A stretch of 64,000 nt of DNA from Isoetes taiwanensis. Taxonomy: Eukaryota; Streptophyta; Lycopodiopsida; Isoetales; Isoetaceae. The stretch covers positions 11,109,077-11,173,076 of the forward strand of contig JAJEKV010000039.1 in the NCBI GenBank assembly GCA_021234155.1. Reading direction: 5' to 3'. A program made the translations under genes and the position numbers. Below are positions 22,195-32,312 of this stretch, one piece after another. The notes under the pieces were generated by a model. It was not told the origin of the DNA, did no database searches, and saw only the letters and a list, made by a program, of their open reading frames with translations. Position 1 is the stretch's first letter; every line of letters starts with the position of its first letter.

Positions 22195-22497
22195 CTAGGT
22201 GCTGTACCTATTTATGGCCTTTTCCTCTGCTTGGTGGGCCAACCTCTCAGCACGTGCCTCCTCTGTCTCCTTATTCTTTATTTGTGCCCTTCTGTTTCTC
22301 TGTGTTTCGGCAGCTCTATCAAGCCTTTCTTGTCGCTCGACTGGCATCTCCGTTGCAAGTAGCCTCTCTCTTCTATTTTGATATTTTTCTCTATCCTGAG
22401 CACGCCTAGCTTCTTTCTCTTCTGATGTCTGCTCTTTTTGTCTGTGCGGCATTGTTTTCTTTTGCCTTTTTCCTCTCAACAATCTTTGTAAGAACAA
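22195..22497 (-). CDS. Arg/Glu-rich frame, possible Helitron Rep N-terminus
   Basis: One hundred residues, strongly charged and probably coiled-coil, with repeated units such as RRAQDREKYQNRRERL and RQERLDRAAETQRNRRAQ. Arg-rich heptad-like leaders of this style precede the Rep/helicase region in some plant Helitron proteins. No Rep HUH motif or helicase follows, so this is at most a fragment left in a deletion derivative. The direction agrees with the neighbouring Helitron 3' end. It could also be a low-complexity frame with no function. Confidence 0.35.
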   Translation of the reverse strand: MFLQRLLRGKRQKKTMPHRQKEQTSEEKEARRAQDREKYQNRRERLLATEMPVERQERLDRAAETQRNRRAQIKNKETEEARAERLAHQAEEKAINRYST

Positions 22498-22560
22498 TGT
22501 GTAGAAGCGGGGTTAGAACAATAGCTTTAGAACAGTAACTACCTATGCATGAGCATTCAG

Positions 22561-24633
22561 AATATTGCGGGACAGTGCCTATTTATGTCTAAAACGTTTT
22601 CGTTTTCGAAAATTACTGGTTCCATATAATCATTGGATGGCGTACAATTATTTATGACATTCAAGGTTTAAATTGGATGGTCTCTTCGTAATGCACCTTG
22701 GCATGATGCGTCGTTCGTTAATTCTTAGATGTGCCCATATGTGCAACTTTTGTTCATATATTTTCGAATTATACATATAGTTTACTCAATACCTCCATAT
22801 GCATGGGTTACTACAGGATACATTGAACATTGGAAGCACCATGTATACCATGTGTCGTATATCTTGCTCAATTAAAATACTGACTTGTTTAACTCTCAAC
22901 GGAGAAACCAATTGACAATTATTATTTGTGAGACATTTTCCATGTAAGGGCCCACTTGTATAACTTTTTTGATCTATGTCTTGTGGTTATGGATTGAGAA
23001 AACTCTTTCTTTACGATTTGTTCCTTGCATGCAATGTTTTTCTTCGTGCATGTTTGTCATGTGTAAGCTTGTTGGGTTGCATGCACTTCATTTGTTACAT
23101 ATGCTTTATATCTGACAATAATTTGTTTGTGCTAAGCTCTTGATTTAATTCTTCTTGGAGCTGCTCAGATACGTAATGCTCTTTACTTTTGCGATTCAAA
23201 AGTACGAATATGACCCATTCAACATATCTTACAGTACATGAGATTTCCACTGCAAAGAGTTGTCCAATGACTACATATGCATTTTGGGGCAACTAAAATC
23301 CCATGCACTATTCATATTTGAGTTCTTCCACACCATGTTTGATGTAAACTCTACCTTGTTCCCACCAGTTCCATTAAGGTTAGTTTGCATTGGATGTTAG
23401 GTTAGTTTATAGCATTAATTCATATATGATATTAGATACACAAATACAACGTTAAAATATTCGAAAGAGCCTATACTGTTAACCCCCTACCTTTAACAAT
23501 CTTAGTGGTTTGTTATTCAAAGAGTGAGGTAGTTATCAAGACTTTTTAATTTTGGTGAAACTTTAAATATTTTGTGAACTTCTGGAGAAGAGAAGAGAAT
23601 TGTCCAAAATGTTTCGAGTTTGGAGAACTGAGAATTTCTGGAGAACAGTGGTGAATTGTGGTAGTTATTGGCACCAGCGGAGAATTAAAGACATCCAAGC
23701 AAGCGCATCTTAGCTTATGGAACCATGCAAAGAAGCCCTTCTTTCGATAGAAAAACTCTAAACTTTTTTAAGAAATATCATGCCAATTCCTAGATTTCCA
23801 ACCCTGGCGTGAACAACCCAGTTGCATTCGACCTTATGCTGGCTCATCCCACAATTTCCTACAGCATATGAACAGTTTAAACTCCATTTCTGGGAGAACG
23901 CAGCAGGCGAAGCCAGTGCTATAGCAAAGAGGGAAATTTAGAAAGATCTAACACCTGTTCTAATCCCTGTTTTTTATGATATTTACAGACGGATTTGTGC
24001 TTTGCAGACCAAATATAAAGGACGAATATGAAAAATATTCGAGGAAGCTGTACCCAGGTCAAGATTCATTGAATCAAATAAAATTTCACTTGAAAATCAT
24101 CGAAAGCTTTTTGATTCGGCAATGTTCAAGCAAGGAATTTATCGGCCGCATTGAAGTGTATTGGCTATGCGGTTGTTTTCCCTTAGATTCATGCAATCAG
24201 GCAGAAAGATTGGTAGATCAAATACCTGTGAAACTGTTGAGGAATCTTGCTCTGGAGCAATTGGAAAAATAATGTCCTAGATCATTTGAATTCAACAAAA
24301 CTTGCTTCTAAGTATTTGAATATGAGAACCTCTGGCCGCATTCTTTGGTAGATTTACCTCGTAGTTTTCTTTGAGATTCTTCCAAAGGCCACGAACAAAT
24401 GGGGTTCAAAATGGGGCTTTAGATAAATTTGAAACTTCAAAATTCTTCCTACAGCTTATCCACTTCTTCTTTGGGATCTGCGATAGGTACCGAGATTGCA
24501 AACTGTATTAGAACACACAAACAACGATGCACTTTAAAGTTTATTTTTTCTCTTTTACCTGTTACTGAATCACTTGGAGTGGTTATGGCTAGAGCACAAA
24601 ACATTAAAGAAAAGATCTAGTATCCGGATCTAC
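22561..24633. other. No gene recognised
   Basis: AT-rich sequence. The best frame is 23976-24272 on the plus strand (98 residues, with CSSKEFIGRIEVYWLCGCF in the middle and an end at LALEQLEK). I cannot assign it or show splice partners. It may be an exon relic. Confidence 0.4.
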
Positions 24634-24771
24634 TATCCGGCATGTTGCTAGTGCTTCAAAAGAAAAATCCAGTTTGTTGCATGCCCTGCTCTCTGGATCT
24701 AGTATCCGGCATCTTGCTAGTGCTTCAAAAGAAAAATCCAGTTTGTTGCATGCCCTGCTCCTCTGGTAACT
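24634..24771. repeat. 69-bp tandem duplication
   Basis: Two near-identical units starting TATCCGGCAT at 24634 and 24703. Both contain TTGCTAGTGCTTCAAAAG and CCAGTTTGTTGCATGCCCTG. Confidence 0.9.
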
Positions 24772-24934
24772 GAACATCGAAACCGATTTAGATGAGTAAA
24801 GGATGTCAAAGATTTCTTAACTATCAAGTTCGCAGATAGCACAGCATGGCTTTCAGGAGCAGCAGTAAATCAGTATTAGCCCTAATGCCCAATACATTTC
24901 CGACGGCTATGGCGATGATTTCTTTGATACCTTA

Positions 24935-24968
24935 GGAAGGAAGGAAGGTTCTTTTATCGTCCGCGGAG
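24935..24968 (-). mobile_element. LINE 3'-tail fragment
   Basis: GGAAGGAAGGAAGG followed by TTCTTTTATCGTCCGCGGAG matches the terminus of the GC-rich LINE at 14141-14200. Only the last few dozen bases of the element are present: a severely 5'-truncated insertion. Confidence 0.7.
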
Positions 24969-25133
24969 GGCGGGTGAAGAAGAGGAGGGTTTCGAAATCC
25001 GGTAGAAGACGAATATAACGGCCTATTCCCTCGAAACCATAGGTGAACTCGTATTTCATATTTCAAAATCATAGGTGCCTCCAATCATAAATGACCATAA
25101 GTGAGATGAAAGGTTCCCAGAAGCCCCAACATG

Positions 25134-25377
25134 CGATCTGGGCCATAGGATAGACGGATCTGACGATTGCGGTAGTCTAAGGTGCACCTCGTTTACAATA
25201 TGTAGTACAATAACACCCTAGAAAATAGAGATCAGTTAGATTCAACACTATCTCTAATCTTAGAGAAGGTGATACTTGGATAACATGGAGTCAAATTACT
25301 CAAGAGAGAGTGCTCCCTTACAAATGGAAGGATCCTTGATATTGTCATGCAGGCTTTAACCAATTGGAGCAACACTC
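25134..25377. repeat. Dispersed repeat, copy 2 (partner 2843-3094)
   Basis: Nearly identical to the copy at 2.8 kb until GGAGCAACACTC. The satellite domain starts at the next base, so this edge is the breakpoint. Confidence 0.85.
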
Positions 25378-26640
25378 CAAGGTCTCACCCATTAAAAGCT
25401 GACTCACACTTACTATACCGACCACCAATTTCAAACTATCACCCATTGGGAGCTTACCCACACCTACTACTACTTTTTAAGTATCACCCGTTGGGAGCTC
25501 ACTACATCCACTATGAATTCCAAAGTACAACCCTTATATGTTCAAGAAACTTCCCATGTTACTAAGCATCCATTGCTCAACCACGCATGAGCATACTCAC
25601 ACATACAACCATGAGGAACCCATACCACATCTACATCCATGAGGACCTTTGCCACCTCTATTACTTGGCACCCGTGCAAGAGGAGTTTACTCACGCCTGT
25701 ATATTCCAATTACAACCTGTATATGCTCAGGAAACTTCCCATGTTACTCAGCATCCATTGCTCAACCACCCATAAGGAGCTCACTAATGCCTATTACTAA
25801 TTCCAAAGTATCATGTATGAGGAGCATGCTCACACATATATCCATGAGGACCCACACCACATCCACACCCATGAGGACCTTTACCACATCTATTATTGGC
25901 ACCCATGCATGAGGAGTTTACTCACACCTATTACCGTGCAAGTTCACATACACACATGCCCTACTAAAGTATCATCTATGAAGATGTTACTCACACCTAC
26001 TGCACTCTAGAGCATTTCACATCCTTATTCACACATACTGTTCAACCCCCTATTCTATTACCAAGAAAGTATCAATCATGGGTAGCATATTCACACACAC
26101 GCACATGAGAACCCATACCATATCTACACCCATGAGGCCACATCTACTACATTCACTATTTTTACACTGAGGTGCTTGCGTATGAGCATCTGAAACATTC
26201 TAGAACATTCTATTTTGAGTGTTTGCAAAGTTTCCAAAAACCTTCTACTTTGAGTCTTTTCCAAGATCCAAAAACTTTCTATTTTTAGACTGAGGTGCTT
26301 GTCCATGAGCATCTGGAACATTCAAAAACATTCTATTTTGAGTTTTCTAGAACATTCTATTTTGAGCATTTTCAAAGTTCTAAAAAGCTTGCTACTTTTA
26401 GGCTGGGGTGTTTGCCCAGGAGCATGTGGAACATCCTAGAACATTCTATTTTGAGTGCCCATGAATATCTGGAACATTATAGAACATTCTATTGTGAGTA
26501 TTTACATCCATGAGGACCCACACCACATCTACACCCATGAGGACCTTTACCACATCTATTATTGGCACCCATGCATGAGGAGTTTACTCACACCTACTAC
26601 TGTGCATATGCACATGCCCTACTAAAGTATCATATATGAG
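25378..26640 (+). repeat. Satellite domain A1: ~45-bp CATGAGGAG-type repeat
   Basis: Degenerate tandem units built on GAGCTTACTCACACCTACTA, CAATTTCAAAGTATCACCCA and CATGAGGAG. Period is near 45 bases but irregular. A block at about 26160-26500 switches to the 88-bp heat-shock-element repeat. The first kilobase is collinear with 40002-41290, so the domain exists as a longer repeated block. Confidence 0.85.
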
Positions 26641-28140
26641 GGTGTTACTCGCACCTAAATGTTCCAGATGCTCATGGTTAAGCATCTCAGCAAAAAATAG
26701 CAAGTTTTTTGAAACTTTACAAACACTCACAATAGAATATTCTAGAATGTTGCAAATGCTCTTAGGTAAACACCTCAACCTAAAAAATAGTAAGTTCTTT
26801 GAAACTTTGTAAATACTCAAAATAAAATGTTCTAGAATGTTCCAAATGCTCACGAATAAGCTCAATCTAAAAATAGTTTTTTTTTTGAAAAATTGCAAAG
26901 GGCAAAAATAAAATGTGCTAGAATGTTTTACATGCTCAAGTCCTCATCCGAGAATAGAAGGTTTTAAAAGTATGAGTGCTCTCCATGGGTGATGCTTTGG
27001 AATTGATAGTAGATGGCAGTAACATGGGTATATATATGAGTAGGCATCAGAATTCGCAACAGGTGGCAGTAACTTTCTCATGATTTGTTGGAATTGATAG
27101 TAGGTTGCAATAGGGTTCTCATAGATTGTCAAATGGATATTGAATAACATCGAAATGGATACTTGGAATTGGCACTAGGCGTGATTCAGCTTCTCATAGG
27201 TGACACTTTGGAATTGGTAGTAGGTATAAGTAAGATCCCAGTGGGTGATGCTTTCTAATTGGTAGTAATAGGTGTGTGTAGGCTCCACAAGGCTGATGCC
27301 TTGCAGTGTAATAGGTGTGAGTCAGCTCCTCACGTGTCAACTCATGGGCAATGCTTTGGACTTGGTAATAGGTGTGAGTAAGCTCTTAATTGGCAGTAGG
27401 TGGTAAGACTTTGGATTCATAATAGATTTAGGTAAACTCCCAATGGGCAATACATTAGAATCGATGGTAAGTCTTGGTAATAAATGTGTATGGACTTGCA
27501 TGGTAGTAGGTGTAAGTAGGCTCCTCATGGGATACTTTGTAATTAATAATATTGTGGGTAAACTCCTCATGCATGGGTTGAGCAATGGATGCTGACTAAG
27601 ATGAGTAAGATGAGTAACATATAGGGTTGTTGGCCAAACCGAGGTATAGTGCCGAAGATGTCCAAACCGAGGCAAGGCAAGCTCCTCATAGGTATAGATG
27701 TGAGTAAGATGGGTAAGTTCCTTAAACATGGGTCTCATGTGTGTGTGTGAATATGCTACCCATAATTGATACTTTGTTGGTAATAGAATAGGGGGTTGAG
27801 CAGTATGTGTGAATAAGGATGTGAAATGCTCTGGAGTGCAGTGAGTGTAAGTAACATCCTCATAGGTGATACTTTAGTAGGGCATGTGTGTATGTGAACT
27901 TGCACGGTAGTAGGTGCGAGTAAACTCCTCATGCATGTGTGCCAAGAAATAGATGTGGTAAAGGTCCTCATGAGTGTAGATGTGGTATAGGTCCTCATGG
28001 ATGTATGTGTGAGTATGCTCCGTATGCATGATACTTTGGAATTAGTAATGAGCAAAGGATGCTGAGTAGCATGGCAGTAGGTGTAAGTAGGCTCCTGACA
28101 GATAATACTTTAGAATTAGTATTAGGCATGAGTAAACTCC
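26641..28140 (-). repeat. Satellite domain A2, inverted orientation
   Basis: The same 45-bp satellite vocabulary appears as its reverse complement (AGGCTCCTCATGGGATACTT, GTAGTAGGTGTAAGTAGGCT), and the 88-bp type appears reversed at 26655-26945. With A1 this forms a large imperfect inverted repeat centred near 26640. 27755-28050 is the reverse complement of 25800-26090. Confidence 0.85.
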
Positions 28141-28620
28141 TCTTGCACAACCATCCCAATACTAGGTCCACATGTTGTTTTTCAGTGTGGTTTTTGCCAA
28201 AAAACAATATCAAAAGACTACATGTATATTTTTGTCCGACTTTGCTAGAAACTACGTGTAGTTTTTAGCCAAATTTTTATACATGTTGTTAATTTTTCAA
28301 AAAAGTCTATGCATAGACCTTTTCCAAAATTATCTACACGTAGAATTAACATGTATTTCTACATGTTGTTTTTTAAAAGTAGATGTAGTTTTCCAGTGTT
28401 GTTTTCCTAGAAAATAGACATGTGATTTTTTTATAAAACTTGAAAGGTCCACATGTGGTTTTTAGCTATTGTTTTGCAAAAAGCGACACTAAAAAACCAC
28501 GTAGAGAATTATGTCCGACTTTGCTAGAAACTACACGTATTTTTCTGGGTTTTTTTTTTTTGTTTTTAACTATATTGTTTTCAAGTGTTGTTTCCTCAAA
28601 AACAATATGTTGTTTTAACA
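28141..28620. repeat. ~280-bp direct repeat rich in ACATGT/ACGTGT and T/A runs
   Basis: The phrase TGTCCGACTTTGCTAGAAAC occurs at 28232 and 28512, inside two degenerate units with CCACATGTxGTTTTT and complementary CTACACGTAGA/ACATGTAG words. It separates two satellite blocks and has no open frame. Confidence 0.7.
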
Positions 28621-29010
28621 AAATGAGCACACATACCACATCTACATCCATGAGGACCTTTACCACGTCTATTACTTGACATCCGTGCAAGTGGAGTTTA
28701 CTCACGCCTGTATATTCCAATTACAACCCATAAGGAGCTCACTCATACCTATTACTAATTCCAAAGTATCATGCATGAGGAGCATGCTCACACATAATTC
28801 TATGAGGACCACACCACATCTACACCCATGAGGACCTTTACCACATCTATTATTGGCACCCATTTACCACACCTACTACCGTGCAAGTTCACATACACAT
28901 ATGCCCTAGTAAAGTAATACCTATGAGGATGTTACTCATACCCACTGCACTCTAGAGCATTTCACATCCTTATTCACACATACTGGTTAACACGCTATTC
29001 TATTACCATT
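28621..29010 (+). repeat. Satellite domain A3
   Basis: 45-bp-type units back in the forward orientation, ending near the phrase TTCTATTACCATTG. Units match those at 25600-26050. Confidence 0.8.
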
Positions 29011-29580
29011 GCATGTGGAAAGAGAAAATTCGCAATTAGCCAGCAGTTTACAAGAAGATTATTCATGTCTTGAATGGCTGGTTGGATTAGAATGTATTAA
29101 TTTGTCATTTTTCTTAGAAAAGTTGTAGCAGAGGATTGAGAGGCAAGGGATGATCATACCATGGGCTTCTCATTGCAATGGGCAGAATATGCTTTTACTT
29201 TGAATTGCAAGGCTATTTTGAAAGATGCCGTTGAGATGTATATACTGCATTAATTGTAGCATATAGAATCCTGGACGACGAGCCTATATGCCTTTTATAT
29301 CTCCACACCAATGCAATGGTTTTGCCTACAGTATTGAAAATGCAAGATAGATGATATAATAGGCAAATTGCAATAGGTGGTTCCATTGAATTATGGAAGC
29401 CAAACAGCTCACCTAAATGATTATCAAGCATAGGAGAATTGCGCAAGGCTACACGTTATAGAACCTCATTTAGAAACTGTAAGTACCATGAGTGGTTGTA
29501 GCTGTAGAACATATATTTGTCTTAGGAATTAAATTAAAAGGGTAGCTTCCGGATTTTTACTATGAAGTGTGAAATAGGTT
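29011..29580. other. No gene recognised
   Basis: AT-rich spacer between the satellite and the Helitron-like end. Nothing seen. Confidence 0.5.
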
Positions 29581-29609
29581 TTATACAGAGGTACATCTTC
29601 CAATGTAAA

Positions 29610-29686
29610 AAGCACTTATATAAATAGACTGATATTCGTTTGAACATCTCACAGAGAGAAAAGAGCGCGGGGGATTTTCTAGTATT
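29610..29686 (+). other. Second Helitron-like 3' end (degenerate)
   Basis: Contains AAGCACTTATATAAATAGAC and CGTTTGAACATCTCAC, the reverse complement of the subterminal block at 22010-22050, then GGGGGATTTTCTAG|T at the same distance. The CTAG terminus is intact, but the stem-loop is reduced to GCGCGGGGG with no matching arm. The element would extend to lower coordinates. Confidence 0.6.
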
Positions 29687-29906
29687 TCACATAAAAAACA
29701 ATGACCTAAATTTTGAATCCGGCAGCGAAGTGCATAGCAGAGGAAGCATGTGGGCGAGGAGGAATCAGGGTTCAAGTTTGACAGGCACCCCCTAATTTTC
29801 CAATGACAGGCACTTTTTTTTTGTCTTTCATATGACAGAAGGTTGATCAATTCGAACCTTTCAACTGACATACAAAAATTTTAATTGACGGAAGACCATT
29901 TTTCAG

Positions 29907-30359
29907 TTATAAACTTAGAACAAAAAGGTAAGTTACATAGTAGTAACTACTAATATAAACTATAGTTAAAAAGTTAAGAGTCGCATCAACAAAACAACAT
30001 AATTCAAGAGTCTTCACAAGACATTGCTGCTCTTCTACATTTATCTTCATTCCAAGCATCAAAGTATGCTTTCCAATCCACTTGTTCAAATGGTTTACTC
30101 CACATGGAAACCATCATAGTAGCATCCAACGTTTCCAGGTTCATGTGGGCCCTCATACCACTCTTGACGTTATTTTGGAGAAACCCCTCTCACAACATGC
30201 TGTGCATCCTGGAATAACCATGCAACACTGCCATAGACTCATAAGTGCTGGAAAACTGTTCCACCAACTAACTATCAGTTGTTCCATCCTCCTCTCTACA
30301 AATAGTCCAAGCCACCAACATGTTTTTATTCTTGGCTGCCCTAAAAAGTGTCCCATCAT
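29907..30359 (-). pseudogene. hAT transposase C-terminal dimerisation relic
   Basis: The minus-strand frame 30153-30359 contains FPALMSLWQCCMVIPGCTA followed by CCERGFSKI, the pattern of the hAT dimerisation region (a hydrophobic helix, then ERxFS). Translation beyond it is broken by stops. No N-terminal zinc finger, catalytic domain or terminal repeats are visible. This is a fossil fragment. Confidence 0.7.
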
Positions 30360-31146
30360 GGTAGAAGAATTAGAATAATAATAGGAGGAAACGGGATTCG
30401 GGAATGGATGGAATGTAGAAGTTTAAGTTAAAAAAAATATATTTTTTAATATTGTTACCCAATTCATTATTATAGGATGGTACATTAACTCCATATATAC
30501 CTATAAAAATAACCCTAGTGCATATAAAAATGAAAGGCAAATTTATATTTAGGACCTTTCAAATGACATACACATTTTTTTTTGCCTTTCTCTATGACAG
30601 GCAAATTGATATTTGTTACCCTTCATATGCAGGGCAATTTTTTTTTCTGTCTGTTTTGAGGGGCAAAAAAGCCAAAAACAGGCATGAAAGCTGTCAAACT
30701 TGAACCCTGGGATGGGAGGAATGCGTTAAGCTGTCTGTTTGGGCGCCGTCTCATACCCCTAATCCTTCTCTTTGGCATCCCCTCATCACAACTCCACATT
30801 TCTTTCTACGCAGCCCCAACCCTGATAGCTTTAAATGGTATGCGTGCTTGCTGTTTATGGTTATCGGTGACATGAACATTTGTTGCATGATTTTGCCAAT
30901 ATGAATATGAATGTGTTGGAAAGTGTCGAGTGTAGAGGGAAGCAAAGCTGTATGGAAATTTTCAGAAAAGCCAAAATGAAAGAGAGTGGCAAATTTTATC
31001 TAAGCACGTATCTCTTCCACCATTTCCAGTTCCATGCTGATGAGCACAAAAAGGACATATCAGCCCAGCACCCTAAAAAGAAAGAGGATACATGGCTCTT
31101 TGGTGAGGTGAGATTCGTTTTCTGAAGCACCTTTTTTGTAAGTCAG
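30360..31146. other. Upstream region of the FtsH-like gene
   Basis: The frame 30880-31125 (plus) ends with HKKDISAQHPKKKEDTWLF, which might correspond to the variable, Lys-rich segment before the first membrane helix of mitochondrial FtsH. I cannot place a start codon or transit peptide with confidence. Confidence 0.35.
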
Positions 31147-31200
31147 ATGATGCATAATATTCTCCTGAGGTTGACCATCTTAAGAGCATTTTGTTGTTCC

Positions 31201-32135
31201 AGAATGAGGACTGTTGGTGGACGAAGGGTTATCAAACGTAGGCGAGCAAAACCTGAAGAGAAAATTTTATGGGAGGTTTCAGAAGCACAACTTCAATCAA
31301 TAGTAACATCTGTTGCAGCAGCTGTTGCGCTGCTCATGTCTCTTTCTCTCGTTCGTAACAATGCACGGCAGGTTGGTTATATGCTTTTATGTGCACCCGA
31401 TTTATTTTACATGTGCTTATTCTGTGACTGATTGTTTTATACCTTGCAGATCAGCTTCCAGGAGTTCAAGAACAAACTTCTTGAAGCCGGTCTTGTGGAT
31501 CGTGTTGAGGTTGTAAATAAGAGTGTTGCTAGAGTTTATGCCCATGATCCTCACCTTCAAGCTTCTGGTGAAATAGTAGAGTTTCAGACTGATGTCCCTG
31601 CTAGTTCGACTGGCCATGGTGATGTCACCACAAATCCCAACACCCGTCTGCACACACAACACAGATTCTATTTCAATATTGGTAGCGTAGAATCATTTGA
31701 GAGGAAGCTTGAGGAGGCCCAAGCTGCACTGGGTGTTGACCAGCATGACTATGTTCCCGTAACCTATGTTTCTGAATTGAGTTGGCCTCAAGAAATATTA
31801 AGTTTTGCTCCAACCATGCTATTGATTGGTGGCATTATTGGTGGCATTATTTATTTTCTAAGACGGATCGGAAGCATGGAAGGCCGTAATATTTTCAATG
31901 TAGGGAAGGCTCATGTGACTAAGTTGAGCAAAAAAGCAAAGGACAAGGTTAGTAGTTTTTGACATTCCCTCATTATTCTCAAGATCTTTTATGTTTTTGA
32001 CAGCTAGATTGTTCTGTCTTTTGCAGGTATATTTTAAGGATGTAGCGGGATGTGATGAAGCCAAGCAGGAGATTATGGAGTTCGTTCATTTTCTGAAAAA
32101 TCCAAAAAAATATGAAGAACTTGGTGCTAAGATAC
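31201..32135 (+). pseudogene. FtsH-like 5' part: membrane and intermembrane region
   Basis: Exon 31201-31371 ends with a hydrophobic helix (LQSIVTSVAAAVALLMSLSL). Exon 31450-31947 begins ISFQEFKNKLLEAGLVDRVE, contains YFNIGSVESFE and a second membrane helix near PTMLLIGGIIGGIIYF, and ends at a GTTAG donor. The next exon starts [19 protein letters not shown] and runs to GAKI, where the copia insertion adds a stop within a few codons. Confidence 0.9.
32131..32135. repeat. Target-site duplication of copia element, left (GATAC)
   Basis: Pairs with AATAC at 36853-36857 (four of five bases match). In related genes the exon reads without interruption across this point. Confidence 0.6.
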
Positions 32136-32297
32136 TAAAGCGAAAATAGAGCTCCAAGAATTGCCGAAATTCAGGGTCCCGTTTACAGGTTGTCCCCCTC
32201 TATTTATAGATCCTTCTAATAATATGTACAAACAAAGATAACTATGTTTCTGTTACAACGTCATTTCATTATGGCAGAATATATCATTATTCTAACA
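32136..32297 (-). repeat. Copia 3' LTR (162 bp)
   Basis: Matches 36691-36852 at 161 of 162 positions by eye; the single difference is TTTACAGG here against TTTATAGG there. On the element strand it starts TGTTAGAATAATG and ends CGCTTTA, so the usual terminal CA is TA here. Confidence 0.93.
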
Positions 32298-32312
32298 GTC
32301 CCCCTTTCTGCC
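32298..32312 (-). other. Polypurine tract
   Basis: On the element strand GGCAGAAAGGGGGAC lies directly before the 3' LTR, the position where plus-strand DNA synthesis is primed. Confidence 0.8.

Larger units (their letters stand above)
21959..22560 (-). mobile_element. Helitron remnant
   Basis: Body adjoining the 3' hairpin. It contains a subterminal block, GAGATGTTCAAACG followed by CTATTTATATAAGTGCTT, that is shared with a second Helitron-like end at 29.6 kb. A minus-strand frame (22195-22497) reads toward the hairpin. The 5' TC end is not located, so the right limit is arbitrary. Confidence 0.6.

Noticed and set aside
25587-26010. Thr/His-rich frames in the satellite
   Set aside because: They are translations of CATGAGGAC/ACTCACACC repeats in arbitrary frames and are interrupted irregularly.
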